Source of the DNA: Candidatus Nezhaarchaeota archaeon
Lineage (GTDB): Archaea; Thermoproteota; Methanomethylicia; Nezhaarchaeales; WYZ-LMO8
Reading direction: 5' to 3'
Assembly: GCA_030055465.1 (NCBI GenBank)
Contig: JASFYF010000001.1
Span: 351,179 to 415,178 of the forward strand
DNA length: 64,000 nt
The number at the start of each line of letters is the position of its first letter. Positions within the stretch are counted from its first letter, which is position 1. The position numbers and the translations under genes were made by a program. A model generated the notes under the pieces. The model was not told where the DNA came from. It worked only from the letters and a program-made list of their open reading frames with translations, and made no database searches. This document shows positions 1-10,004 of the stretch, in pieces.

Positions 1-1992
1 CTCAGCAGCTATCATTAGTGTGCACCTGACAGCATCGGCCCCGTAGCGGTCTATCATGTGCTTCAATGTCACGAAGTTGCCTTTAGACTTCGACATTTTC
101 TCTCCTTCAACCTTCACTATACCGTTAACCGTGACTCCTCGAGGCCAAAGCTCCTGGGGGAACAGTGCTACATGCTGAAATAGAAAGAACGTTAGATGGT
201 TCGGAACTAAGTCTTTACCTGAGCCCCTGAGGTCCACGGGATACCAGTAGGTGAATTCCTTCCTTATCTCCTCTACAAGTCCCGGATCTAGGCTGCTCAT
301 CTTCGCAGCAAGCTCCAAGGAACCCTCGCCTAGGAAGACGTAGTTGAAGAATTCCTCAGTCAAGTTCTCAGGCCTTACAAGACCTTTATTGACGTACTTA
401 GCTATAGTGTAAAATGCCATGTAAATCGTGGAGTCGCTTAATGTTTCAACTATCCACGATGGGTCCCATGGAAGCGGCGTCCCCATGCCAGTTCTTCTGG
501 CACAAGCCCAATCTCTAAGCCAGTCCACCACCTCGAGAAAGAAGCTTCTAGCCGAGTCCGGGTAGATGTTGGCCTTCATTATCAGGCTCTTCGTTTTCGA
601 CTTCCACTCCGGGTCGGAATACCTTAAAAACCACTGGTTCTCAAGTATCTTGACTAGGCACCTGGTCCCACACCTGCACACTACATTCTCGACTAGATCG
701 TACATGTGGTCTGCAAGGCCCTGTTTCTCCATGTCTACAGCTATCTTTTCCTTGGCCTCCGATACTTTAAGCCCCGAATAACTGGAGCAGTTATCTTTCA
801 ATATCCCTGAATGATACTCCTTTTTGTACACGAGCCTCGTGGCTTCATCGGCTTTCGGATCCAGTTGGTCTTTGACTCCAAGCTTATCCGCAACTTCAAT
901 AGCTGGATAGTCTCCGAAGCCTTCAACTTTTATAATGGATATGGGCTTTAAACCCTCAACTAAACCGGGGTTTAAGCCAAAGGCCCTGAGGGTCTCGGGT
1001 TTATTGGTTATATCTCTCAGGGCAAGCCAGTCATATGGGGCGTGGGCCGGCACGCTGAACACTACCCCAGTTCCATTGTTGGGGCTCACAAACGTCGCTG
1101 GCAGTATGGGCAACGATCTATTAGTTAGAGGGGCCGTGCAGTTTAAGCCTAAAAGCTCCCTCCCCTTAATGTAGCGGATGGGCTCAACTTTTTTGAGTTG
1201 CTCCTTCAGCTTTTCCACTGCCAACCTGCTTACGATCCATCTCTCTCCGTTGACTAACGCCTCGACGTAATCCGCCTCAGGGTTAACCCACAGATTGGTG
1301 GCTCCAAATATCGTCTCCGGCCTGAAGGTGGCCGCCGGCAAGAAGGCATCCCCGCATCTGAATTTGAGTAGAACGTAAAGTTCAGGTGACACCCCTTCCC
1401 CTTCAAGCCTGTCATGGTCTCCTGTAGGGCTTTGACAGTGCGGGCACCATACAACCGGATGCGTGCCCTTTACTATGTAGCCGAGCTTCCTTAGCCTGTT
1501 GAACTGCCACGTCACAAATCTGGAGAAGGCTGGATGGTGACTAGTCGTGTGAAACTCTCTTCTCCAATCTATGGAGAGCCCCATGTCCATGACGGTCTTC
1601 TTGTTCTCCTTCATATAGTAAGAGGCCATGTAGACCGGGTCCGTAAACTTCTTTATCTCTTCGTCAGGTATTCCGTCTATAAGCTTCAGCGTCTTTATCA
1701 GCTTTTCATCCCCTTTGCCTATCCTTTCCGCGGCGCCAACTATTGGCTCCCCGGTCCAATGCCACGCAAATGGGAAGAGTACGTTGTAGCCTTGCATGCG
1801 TTTGAAGCGGGCGTAAACATCGAGCCTCGTAGCCGAGAAGCCATGACCTACGTGAAGCCTTCCATTCACATAAGGGAATGGAAATGTAACGAAAATCTTC
1901 GGCTTTCCCGATTTTGGGTCGGCCTCGAAAACTCCTTCGGTAAACCACTTCCTCCTCCATTTCTCCTCGATATCCTTCCAGCAAACCTCCAT
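1..1992 (-). CDS. leuS: Leucyl-tRNA synthetase, archaeal type (3' end beyond left window edge)
   Basis: Reverse strand from ATG at 1992 reads MEVCWKDIEEKWRRKWFTEG...FVTFPFPYVNGRLHVGHGF (HIGH-like) and ends near the edge with KMSKSKGNFVTLKHMIDRYGADAVRC (KMSKS). Absent from the ORF track because the frame is open at the window edge. Confidence 0.95.
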   Translation of the reverse strand, partial: MEVCWKDIEEKWRRKWFTEGVFEADPKSGKPKIFVTFPFPYVNGRLHVGHGFSATRLDVYARFKRMQGYNVLFPFAWHWTGEPIVGAAERIGKGDEKLIKTLKLIDGIPDEEIKKFTDPVYMASYYMKENKKTVMDMGLSIDWRREFHTTSHHPAFSRFVTWQFNRLRKLGYIVKGTHPVVWCPHCQSPTGDHDRLEGEGVSPELYVLLKFRCGDAFLPAATFRPETIFGATNLWVNPEADYVEALVNGERWIVSRLAVEKLKEQLKKVEPIRYIKGRELLGLNCTAPLTNRSLPILPATFVSPNNGTGVVFSVPAHAPYDWLALRDITNKPETLRAFGLNPGLVEGLKPISIIKVEGFGDYPAIEVADKLGVKDQLDPKADEATRLVYKKEYHSGILKDNCSSYSGLKVSEAKEKIAVDMEKQGLADHMYDLVENVVCRCGTRCLVKILENQWFLRYSDPEWKSKTKSLIMKANIYPDSARSFFLEVVDWLRDWACARRTGMGTPLPWDPSWIVETLSDSTIYMAFYTIAKYVNKGLVRPENLTEEFFNYVFLGEGSLELAAKMSSLDPGLVEEIRKEFTYWYPVDLRGSGKDLVPNHLTFFLFQHVALFPQELWPRGVTVNGIVKVEGEKMSKSKGNFVTLKHMIDRYGADAVRCTLMIAAE

Positions 1993-2036
1993 CGCATAAC
2001 GCCCCACGAACAGTTGGAGACAGTATTGTATACCTG

Positions 2037-3380
2037 TTAAGCTTTACTTGACACCTGAACGTCGGATAAAAGTAGCGGCGGAGAGTACAGGTTGTAGTGC
2101 CTGCTCACCTCTTTACCTACGGCCTTCGCTTTCTCCATAAGCTCTAAAATGTTTAGAGCGAACAGCGTCTCCTTAACTTGAGTTCCAATCTCCCCTTTAT
2201 CAATTATATAACCGTGAGTCACCATAGCTGAGAGGTCGCCGGTGGCTATGTTTGGAACGTCGCTGGTGTTAAGGATGAGCAAGCCGTTCTTTACTTCGCT
2301 TATCATCTCATCTAAGCTCCAGTCGCCCGGTTTCACCAGCACATTTGATGGGGCTACGGTAACTTGGCCCCTGAAGTCGAGTTCCCCTCCACTTCTAGAG
2401 GCGTTGCCGGTGCTTTCAAGCCCAGCCTTTCCGGCCGTGTATGAGTTATGAAGGAGGTTTTTAACCACGCCTTTATCCACCAACACAGTGCTCTTTCGAG
2501 GACACCCCTCCACATCGAATTTCCTTGTAAGAAGGCCCCCATCAATAAGTCCATCATCTATTATTGTCAGCTCTTCGGGGCCAACCTTGCTGTTGAGCTT
2601 AGAGGCCATGAAGCTCCTGCCCCTCTGAACGAGGTCCGCGTTTAACGCCGAAGCTATGCCCCCGACGATTACTGGTAGCATCACTTCTCCAGCCAGTATT
2701 ACTGGAACCCTTGAGGTTCGGTAGTGCTGAGCCTTCAAGCCTTCAACGGCCTCCCTCGCCGCCTTAACTGCAAGCTCCTCCGGGCGAATAGCGTCTATGG
2801 ATCTAACGGCATTGCCCTCGTAGCTTGAGGACATGCGCGTTCCATCTTTAGCGGTCACGTAAATGGTGACTTGGAAGCTTGTTCCCTCATCTGTCCCTTC
2901 CACACCATTCGAGTTGACAACGAAGCATTTGAAGACAGAGGACTCAGCGAGTACATTAACGGAGAAGACGCCAGCAATGTTCGCTTCCCTTGCCAAGAGC
3001 TTGCAGAGCTCTACGAGTTCATATTGGGTCATCGAGGCTATTCTTTTATCGTAGGTTCCGCGCGGGGTTTGGTAGCTCGATGGATTCGTTAATCCAACGA
3101 AATCGGGATCAGGGTAGCCAGCCTTAGCCGCTTTAACCGCCTTTTTCGCTACATCATGCAGGTCTACGTTTAGGCTTGTGGTATAAGAGTAACCGAGCGA
3201 GCCGCGGACTAAAGCTCTGAAGCCAACTCCAACATCATGCACAACTTTCGCTGTCCTAATCTCCCCCTTCCTTAGATCGATTCTAATGGACTTCACATCA
3301 ACGCCGTAAGCCTCGCACGCGTTGGCCCCCTCTTTTAAGGCTTCATCGATCATGTTCCTGCAAGCATCCAGCAAACTCAT
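2037..3380 (-). CDS. pmbA: PmbA/TldE-like subunit of TldD/PmbA metalloprotease family
   Basis: 447 aa; TldD/PmbA-type sequence, start overlaps stop of the TldD gene; lacks the HExxxH motif found in the partner. Confidence 0.85.
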   Translation of the reverse strand: MSLLDACRNMIDEALKEGANACEAYGVDVKSIRIDLRKGEIRTAKVVHDVGVGFRALVRGSLGYSYTTSLNVDLHDVAKKAVKAAKAGYPDPDFVGLTNPSSYQTPRGTYDKRIASMTQYELVELCKLLAREANIAGVFSVNVLAESSVFKCFVVNSNGVEGTDEGTSFQVTIYVTAKDGTRMSSSYEGNAVRSIDAIRPEELAVKAAREAVEGLKAQHYRTSRVPVILAGEVMLPVIVGGIASALNADLVQRGRSFMASKLNSKVGPEELTIIDDGLIDGGLLTRKFDVEGCPRKSTVLVDKGVVKNLLHNSYTAGKAGLESTGNASRSGGELDFRGQVTVAPSNVLVKPGDWSLDEMISEVKNGLLILNTSDVPNIATGDLSAMVTHGYIIDKGEIGTQVKETLFALNILELMEKAKAVGKEVSRHYNLYSPPLLLSDVQVSSKA

Positions 3381-4786
3381 TAGGCCATTCCTCCCACCAA
3401 CACATTTCTAACAGCTATGTGAGGAGAACCGCTAGTAACCCTCACAAACTGGTCTTCCTTACCGCAGAGCCCGGGTCTAAACGATAGGTCGTCCGCAACG
3501 GCCTCAACGTTCATTAAGACTTCGAGCGTGTGACCTGATAAGGCTGCATCCCTGCACAGTTGTATAGGCTCGCCATCCTCAATTAGGTAGAGCATCGAGC
3601 ATTTAAAGACAAATTCCCCCCTCGCGGGGTCAACGTAGCCATAGCTGCTACCCTTAGCATAAACTCCCTTTCTGATCGACTCGAAAAGCTCTTCCACGCT
3701 GCACTCACCTTTATCTATGAATGTGTTCGTCATCCTCACGAGGGGAAAGCTTGCATATCCTTGAGCTCTACCGTTACCAGTTGGCTGGACACCCATACGA
3801 GAAGAAGTTTCGAGAGAATGCATGTAAGACATCAAGACTCCCCTATCCACAAGGGTCGTGCCCCTGCCAACTACTCCTTCACTATCTGCAGGCACGTGCC
3901 CAAATAGTCCCTTCAGTGATGGGTCGTCCTTTACCGTAACTTTAGGCGAACCCACAATTTTGCTCGTCATTCCTTCAAGTATGCTTGCTCCGCTCAACAC
4001 CAAGTCTGCTTCGCAGGCGTGACCGAAGGCTTCATGAATGAATACTCCAGCCAATTCTGGATCCAGTATGCACGTGTGTCTACCCGCCGGCGGGCTCTTT
4101 GCGGCTAGAAGCTCTATGGCTTTCCGAGCTGCATCTTCAGCTATGTCTAGGGGCTTTCGGTGCTTCAAAAGCTCTAAGCCTCCCGTGCCGCCATGGCTTT
4201 CATAACCCCTTTGCACGAGCCCAGCCTCGCTGGCGTAGGCTGATGCCTGCACTATTAACCCTGGAACCAAGTACTCAGATTTGAGCCCTAAGCTGTTGAC
4301 CGTATAAGCATTTTCAGAGAACTCGGAGTAGATCGCGCTTGTGCTCTTCACCCTATCGCTGAAAGAGAGCATTTCCCTCTCCATTTCACGGCACATCGCC
4401 AGCTTTTCGGCAACAGTCATGTTAGAAAGCGGTTCAATAGGTTTGAGGATAACAGCAGATGTGGCAGCGGTGTTGCTGCAGGAAAGCTTGAGCTTGTCCT
4501 TAGCACCATCACCTATGTTCTTTGCAAGCTTATAGGCTTGCAAGCAAGATCTCTTGACCTCGTCCACTACCAAGGCTGAAGTTGACGTGAAGCCCCACCC
4601 ACCAGCCACCAAGCATCTAAAGGCTAGGCCAACTTCATCCATAAACTTTAGTTCCTTAACTTTTCCGTCAGCTACCTCAATCCTCAACCCCTCGATGGAG
4701 AGCAGCCTAACATCAGCAAAGTCCACGCCCAAATCCAATAACATCTCTAATGCGCTATCCGCTAGGCTCTTATAGTGCTCCTGCAA
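3380..4786 (-). CDS. tldD: TldD family metalloprotease
   Basis: 468 aa with HEAFGHACEADLVLSG (HExxxH) and GTGGLELLKHR-type motifs; tandem with PmbA-like gene. Confidence 0.88.
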   Translation of the reverse strand: MQEHYKSLADSALEMLLDLGVDFADVRLLSIEGLRIEVADGKVKELKFMDEVGLAFRCLVAGGWGFTSTSALVVDEVKRSCLQAYKLAKNIGDGAKDKLKLSCSNTAATSAVILKPIEPLSNMTVAEKLAMCREMEREMLSFSDRVKSTSAIYSEFSENAYTVNSLGLKSEYLVPGLIVQASAYASEAGLVQRGYESHGGTGGLELLKHRKPLDIAEDAARKAIELLAAKSPPAGRHTCILDPELAGVFIHEAFGHACEADLVLSGASILEGMTSKIVGSPKVTVKDDPSLKGLFGHVPADSEGVVGRGTTLVDRGVLMSYMHSLETSSRMGVQPTGNGRAQGYASFPLVRMTNTFIDKGECSVEELFESIRKGVYAKGSSYGYVDPARGEFVFKCSMLYLIEDGEPIQLCRDAALSGHTLEVLMNVEAVADDLSFRPGLCGKEDQFVRVTSGSPHIAVRNVLVGGMA

Positions 4787-4931
4787 CTTTCATCCCGAAA
4801 CATACATAAACCTGCTTATTTTAAGTTTAACACTCCGCAATTTGCATTACAAGCCGACGTTTTGCTCGTTGATGCGGAGCGTGCAGTTAAGCATCAAAAG
4901 CTTTACGACTTCAATATCGCTAAGTGATCGC

Positions 4932-5597
4932 TTAGGAGGCGCGTCTACCTCGTTTCGGTTCCGCCGCGAGCGATGCTAACTCCTTTAAGAAGCACACCCT
5001 GCCCTCAATAATCTCCTTCAACTTATCCCTAACCTCCCATCGCGATATCGCCCCCTTAACTTTGCTCAGCTCCTTTGAAAGGTACTTGTCGCCCAAAGCG
5101 TATAGCCATTCGACTAGGCTACCGGACTTCAAGTGTTTATAGAGACCCTCAACATCTGCTTTATCTATAACTGATAGTAACCCTTCTAGGTTTCTAACAA
5201 CAACCTCGGATTCGCTTACCTTTACTTTCAGGGGCTTCCCCTCCTCTTTAAGGGCCTTTAAGGCCTCAAGAGGATCCATGAGGCGCTCGGCGAGCTGTCT
5301 TCCCTTATCAGTTAGCTGGTATTCCCCCGTTAGCACCCTCTCTATCAATCCAAGATCCATCAACTTATGTAGACAATTATAGAATTTAGTCCTTTTAAAT
5401 TTCACACTAGACATCAGCAACCTTGTATCAACCTTGTTCCAGTTACTCATAACCTTGAGCAAAAGCACATCATCTATCTTCAGTTCCTTAAACACCAGGA
5501 TTAAACCCCTTAAGCAGCTTTCAACAAAGTCTACGTCATCAATATTTAAAAAGCTTTTGACGTTGAAGTAGGAGCTTTTTAAAAATAGAGGGTTCAA
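4932..5597 (-). CDS. Winged-helix DNA-binding transcriptional regulator (archaeal)
   Basis: 221 aa; central region MSSVKFKRTKFYNCLHKLMDLGLIERVLTGEYQLTDKGRQLAERL is wHTH-like. Confidence 0.65.
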   Translation of the reverse strand: MNPLFLKSSYFNVKSFLNIDDVDFVESCLRGLILVFKELKIDDVLLLKVMSNWNKVDTRLLMSSVKFKRTKFYNCLHKLMDLGLIERVLTGEYQLTDKGRQLAERLMDPLEALKALKEEGKPLKVKVSESEVVVRNLEGLLSVIDKADVEGLYKHLKSGSLVEWLYALGDKYLSKELSKVKGAISRWEVRDKLKEIIEGRVCFLKELASLAAEPKRGRRAS

Positions 5598-5692
5598 GCC
5601 GCTGAGGCTCAGTTACTTCAGCTGCAAATGAATGCCAAAGCACGAAGGAAGCAATTAAAGTTTAAGTGAAGGAGAAACTTAAGCTGTAGTGA

Positions 5693-5768
5693 AGCCCGGT
5701 GGTGTAGCGGCCAAGCATGACGGGCTCTGGCCCCGTCGACGGGAGTTCGAATCTCCCCCGGGCTACCA
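5693..5768 (+). tRNA. tRNA-Gln (anticodon CTG), CCA encoded
   Basis: Cloverleaf: acceptor AGCCCGG/CCGGGCT, anticodon arm ACGGG-CTCTGGC-CCCGT, T arm GGGAG-TTCGAAT-CTCCC, 3' ACCA. Confidence 0.93.
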
Positions 5769-5907
5769 CCTTATTTGGTGGAAGCTCCATCCGGTTAAGA
5801 AGAAGAGATGCAAAGCGCTATTCAAATGCTGGAACAAGCAGTGAAAGCTAGGTGAACGGGCAGAAAGATATTATCTTTCCCCTTCAACTTGTAAGGCTGG
5901 TCTCCGT

Positions 5908-6432
5908 ATGAGCGGAGAGATAATCCCGGTTTCAGCGTCTTCCTTTTTCAGCGTCTCAAGAAAGGGTGAATTTTGCCAGTACCTAGCCTACGACTATTAC
6001 GACCCCGAAGGGTATTACAGCAATTTGCTTGGCAAGCCTAGAAAATGCAGGGCTGAGCTTAAAAAACTATGCGTGAACATGCAATACTTTCTAGACCAAG
6101 AGGAAGTCAAGGTCAACAAGATGAGGGTTTACCCTCGAGTGGTAACCGCTTATCTAGGTCATAGAGGGTTCATGGATTCGCCTTATATAGCTTGGATCAT
6201 AAAATTCAATGGTAAGTTCAAGAAAGGACTCAACCTCTTCGAGAACATTAGCGAACGGGAAAAAGCAGAATATAACTTCGAGATAGTTTGGCAATTCCCT
6301 GCGAGGAGCAAAATAATTAACGCTCAAGTGTCCTCAGAAAGCCAGCTCGTTGGCAGAAACGTGCTTTTCGTTTGGGCTCGTAGGGGAGAGGTAGTAGGCG
6401 GATACGAGAGGATAGAGTTCATGCTTTATTGA
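5908..6432 (+). CDS. Hypothetical protein
   Basis: 174 aa open frame with coherent composition and no competing gene; no family recognised. Confidence 0.6.
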   Translation: MSGEIIPVSASSFFSVSRKGEFCQYLAYDYYDPEGYYSNLLGKPRKCRAELKKLCVNMQYFLDQEEVKVNKMRVYPRVVTAYLGHRGFMDSPYIAWIIKFNGKFKKGLNLFENISEREKAEYNFEIVWQFPARSKIINAQVSSESQLVGRNVLFVWARRGEVVGGYERIEFMLY

Positions 6433-6891
6433 CCACTCCATTTGATTGATGGCGATTGTTTGAGGCTGAAGGTAAATTTGGTCTTGAGTTCCTACAGCCT
6501 AGGAGCATAGGGGCAACGCGGTGCGGGTTTAGCTTTGAACAAGTTGGACGTAGCCGGTCTCGGGTTACTACATGTTGATTCCGCCTTTAAAGTTAAAGAG
6601 TCCCCTAGAAAGAAGAGGTCAACCACTCTTTCCTTTCTGCTGCAAGATTCATTGGTTGCAATGACATGGTGGGCAGCCGTCCTGAAACACGCGAAGCTTG
6701 GCGCTCGGGCTGGGTTAACCCGAGCTTAAAGGGATTATCACCCTCCTTAAAGAGGGGCTTTAACTACATAACCTCCGCGTTGCGCGTTGTGCAACAGCCG
6801 TTTGGGATGCTACCCCTAAGTTCTTGGTGCTATGGATTTTGCGCGTCCAAGCTGGGAATACCCGCACCTTAGTGGCGCTTTGGCGTAGCGC

Positions 6892-7695
6892 TCAAACTAC
6901 TCGTATCCCGGCGCGCATGAGGGCTTCCTTTATCGCCCTCAACAACGTTGACTTTGCTTGAAGCCTTTTCTTAGGGTTAACAACTTTGACGACTACTTTT
7001 ATCTTAGAGCATTGACCATTAATGTCGACTAGGTAAACCTCGGGCTCCGGCTGCGGAGCGACTTCTCTGCATTGCTTTACAGCTTCCTTTACTATTTGTT
7101 CAACCAGCTCTACATCTGCATCGACTTCTACGTTGAAGTGCAAGGTCATCTTCGACAAAGAGTCCATCGGCTTAACCACAAAAGAGCGCTTAACAAGTTC
7201 AGCGTTTGGAATGTAATGTACGCCATCTTCCCTAACTATTTCAGTATATATCGTCGATACATCTCTTACGTACCCTAGCTTACCATCAACTAGTATCATT
7301 TCGCCCCTTTTAAATGGCTTATAGAGCATTAAGGCATATCCGGAAAGGGCATTCATTATCACATCCTTTGAGCCCAATATCAACATGAACACTATAGCCC
7401 CAAGGATTATGCCTAAAATCACGTAAATCGTTGCCCTAAGCTCGCCGAAGAATGATATTGACATGATGGTAGCCATCAGCATTATTACGACTAATGCAAC
7501 GTACCTCCAGAATACCGCTACGCTGCTTTCAACGCTAAACCTCCTGAAAATGTTATCCATTATTCGGGCCACTACTAGCCTGTAAATGGTGTAAGCTAGA
7601 CCCAGGACGACAAATACCATAATTAGGCTTATCACGGTTTCCGGGGTGCCAGAAGGCCACCCACCTAAATTACCCTCTAAAAAGCCTCTGGACAT
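6892..7695 (-). CDS. MscS-family mechanosensitive ion channel
   Basis: Multiple N-terminal TM segments followed by MscS core GSKDVIMNALSGYALMLYKPFKRGEMILVDGKLGYVRDVSTIYTEI...YIPNAELV. Confidence 0.85.
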   Translation of the reverse strand: MSRGFLEGNLGGWPSGTPETVISLIMVFVVLGLAYTIYRLVVARIMDNIFRRFSVESSVAVFWRYVALVVIMLMATIMSISFFGELRATIYVILGIILGAIVFMLILGSKDVIMNALSGYALMLYKPFKRGEMILVDGKLGYVRDVSTIYTEIVREDGVHYIPNAELVKRSFVVKPMDSLSKMTLHFNVEVDADVELVEQIVKEAVKQCREVAPQPEPEVYLVDINGQCSKIKVVVKVVNPKKRLQAKSTLLRAIKEALMRAGIRVV

Positions 7696-8332
7696 CGTCC
7701 AGCACCTCTGTCCTAGCGAGGACTAGGACTCTATCGCCTTCACGAAGCTTTAAGTCACCTTCAGGGGCCTTTAGCTTCCCATCTTCTAACAAGGCAACAA
7801 CCAACCAGTCGCCATCCATGGGGAGCTCGCTTAGTTTTCTATCGACAACGAGAGAGTTTGAGGTTATGGTAATCTCTAAAAGAGAGAACGAACCGCTGGG
7901 AGTAGTAGCCTTCACAAACTCTGAAAGTAGGGGCTCCCTCATTATGATTGAGGCTATGTGCTCGGCTGCTATCTCTTCGGGTGCTACCGCCCTTGTTATT
8001 CCAAGCCTTTCCGCGATCTCTGCTAGCTTCTTATCGCTAACCCTGACTATTATGTTCTGGATCCCGTACTCCCGGGCTATAAGCCCCATAAGCACGTTGA
8101 CCTCGTCGTGTTTTGTAACGGCTGCAACAGCATCAGCCTTGTCAATGCCAGCGCTTTCTAAAGTATTGATGTTTGCAACATCGCCTTTGATGACTGTGGC
8201 GTCAAGTTCCTCTGAAAGCTCCCTGCACCTCGTCTCATTGATCTCTATTATTATGACTTCATGTCCAGCTTCTATCAGCTTTCTTGAAAGCAGCGACCCA
8301 ACCCTTCCCCCACCTGCAACGATGATTCGCAA
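7670..8332 (-). CDS. trkA: TrkA family potassium uptake regulator (RCK/TrkA-N + TrkA-C)
   Basis: MRIIVAGGGRVGSLLSRKLIEAGHEVIIIE Rossmann NAD motif and C-terminal TrkA-C; 220 aa. Confidence 0.9.
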   Translation of the reverse strand: MRIIVAGGGRVGSLLSRKLIEAGHEVIIIEINETRCRELSEELDATVIKGDVANINTLESAGIDKADAVAAVTKHDEVNVLMGLIAREYGIQNIIVRVSDKKLAEIAERLGITRAVAPEEIAAEHIASIIMREPLLSEFVKATTPSGSFSLLEITITSNSLVVDRKLSELPMDGDWLVVALLEDGKLKAPEGDLKLREGDRVLVLARTEVLDDVQRLFRG

Positions 8333-8399
8333 GCAGCTTCAGCCTCCAGGCGCTAGAAAAGAAAACTATTTCCTCAACATATAAAAGTTAAAGCCAGAG

Positions 8400-9953
8400 G
8401 TGGAGCTTATTCACCTTCAGCCCAGAAACGTCATCAGCGGCTTATCAATAGTATTGCTCAGCTTAGGGCTAATACTGATAGCGCCTATAGTTATTGCCTT
8501 GGTATACCAAGAGCTTCGCTCATTAACTTACTTTTTAACCTCCATGTTTTTGGGGCTTGGCGTCGGCGTCCCACTTTATCGAAAACTTGGAGCTCCAAAC
8601 AAGCTTACCCTAGTTGAGGCTATGGTGATATCGAGCATAGGTTGGTTGTTGACCGCCGCTTTAAGTTCCATCCCTTACATGGGGATTCTGGGCATGGGAA
8701 TCGTCGATGCATACTTTGAGGCGTTCTCGAGCTTAACGACAACAGGGATGACTTTGATACCAATGTTGGAGGGGGCTCCTCGAGCCATACTTTTCTGGAG
8801 AGCGCTAGGCGAGTGGATAGGCGGTGCAGGTATCATGCTTTTCACGACCCTCCTCCTGTTGAGCCATGGTGGAATAGTGGCATGGCGACTCTACGTTGCG
8901 GAGGCTAGGGAAGAGAGGGTCTCCCCAACAATGAGGGGAACCATAAGAAACTTGTGGTCAATATACGTAGCCTATACCACCATTTGCGCTTTAGTGCTAA
9001 TGTTATCGGGACTCGAACCGTTTGACGCGATTTGTCATGCTCTTGCATGCCTCTCGACAGGGGGGTACTCAACGAGAACCAGCAATGTAGGCGCATTCAA
9101 CAACCTCGCCGTCGAGGTCACCCTCATGATATTTATGGTTATGGGGGCCACCAGGTTCTCACTGCATCACAAGCTGCTTACAGGAAACGTTAAGGGCTTC
9201 ATAAAGGATCCTGAGCTCAGGTTTTTCTTGCTCCTGATTACCGCATCTTCGCTGATAGTTTCATTAGACCTAACCCGCGCTTACGGCATGGGGATCCCTG
9301 AGTCCCTTCGCGTAGGATTTTTTCACACGATCTCGGTCGGGACGACTACTGGCTTCACCACGTTGGATTTGAAGTTCATGCCGCCCTTAAGTAAAGGCAT
9401 CCTGCTCTCATTAATGGTTGTAGGTGGCTGCATGAATTCAACAGCTGGAGGGATCAAGGTGTGGCGCTTTCTCGCTGTTTTAGAGGCAGCTAAAAGCGAA
9501 ATCGAAAAAACTTTAATGCCACCTGAGGCCGTGAAAAGCCTTAAAATAGATGGAAGGGTCCTAAAGGAAGAGGTAGCCTTAAAGATCACGACGTTCTTTT
9601 TCATGTACATAGCCATAGGGTTTACAGCCAGCTTGATCATGACTTCGCTTGAGGGCGATCTCTTGGGAAGCACGTCAGGCGTGTTTTCAGCCATGGCCAC
9701 TGTGGGTCCATTCTACATGTCTCCGTTGCAGCTTAGCCCAACATCAAAAGTAGTCCTAATAACGTGCATGTGGATTGGCAGGCTTGAGCTCATCCCAGTG
9801 CTGATACTCTTCATGCCTAGGCTTTGGAGGATGGTTCACCTGAAGGTTCGTGGCTTGCACGAAGATCTGAGGGAAAGCAGCTTAATGCTGCTCTACCCTA
9901 GAGTCTCGTTGAATTACAGGATGGTGGGTCGGCACCTCCTACGCATAAGATGA
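8400..9953 (+). CDS. trkH: TrkH family potassium uptake transporter
   Basis: 517 aa polytopic; filter-like repeats SSLTTTGMT, CLSTGGYSTR, SVGTTTGFTT, SAMATVGP; divergent from trkA. Confidence 0.9.
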   Translation: MELIHLQPRNVISGLSIVLLSLGLILIAPIVIALVYQELRSLTYFLTSMFLGLGVGVPLYRKLGAPNKLTLVEAMVISSIGWLLTAALSSIPYMGILGMGIVDAYFEAFSSLTTTGMTLIPMLEGAPRAILFWRALGEWIGGAGIMLFTTLLLLSHGGIVAWRLYVAEAREERVSPTMRGTIRNLWSIYVAYTTICALVLMLSGLEPFDAICHALACLSTGGYSTRTSNVGAFNNLAVEVTLMIFMVMGATRFSLHHKLLTGNVKGFIKDPELRFFLLLITASSLIVSLDLTRAYGMGIPESLRVGFFHTISVGTTTGFTTLDLKFMPPLSKGILLSLMVVGGCMNSTAGGIKVWRFLAVLEAAKSEIEKTLMPPEAVKSLKIDGRVLKEEVALKITTFFFMYIAIGFTASLIMTSLEGDLLGSTSGVFSAMATVGPFYMSPLQLSPTSKVVLITCMWIGRLELIPVLILFMPRLWRMVHLKVRGLHEDLRESSLMLLYPRVSLNYRMVGRHLLRIR

Positions 9954-10004
9954 GGTGCATCATTGGTTTGAGGTGAACAATTTTAACCAGCATCTTCAGC
10001 AACA

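Noticed and set aside
1534-2040. + strand 168-aa ORF
   Set aside because: Antisense to the 5' part of leuS, whose minus-strand frame is unambiguous (VNGRLHVGHGF).
7818-8384. + strand 188-aa ORF
   Set aside because: Antisense to trkA; composition typical of shadow ORFs.
9323-9700. - strand 125-aa ORF
   Set aside because: Antisense to trkH.
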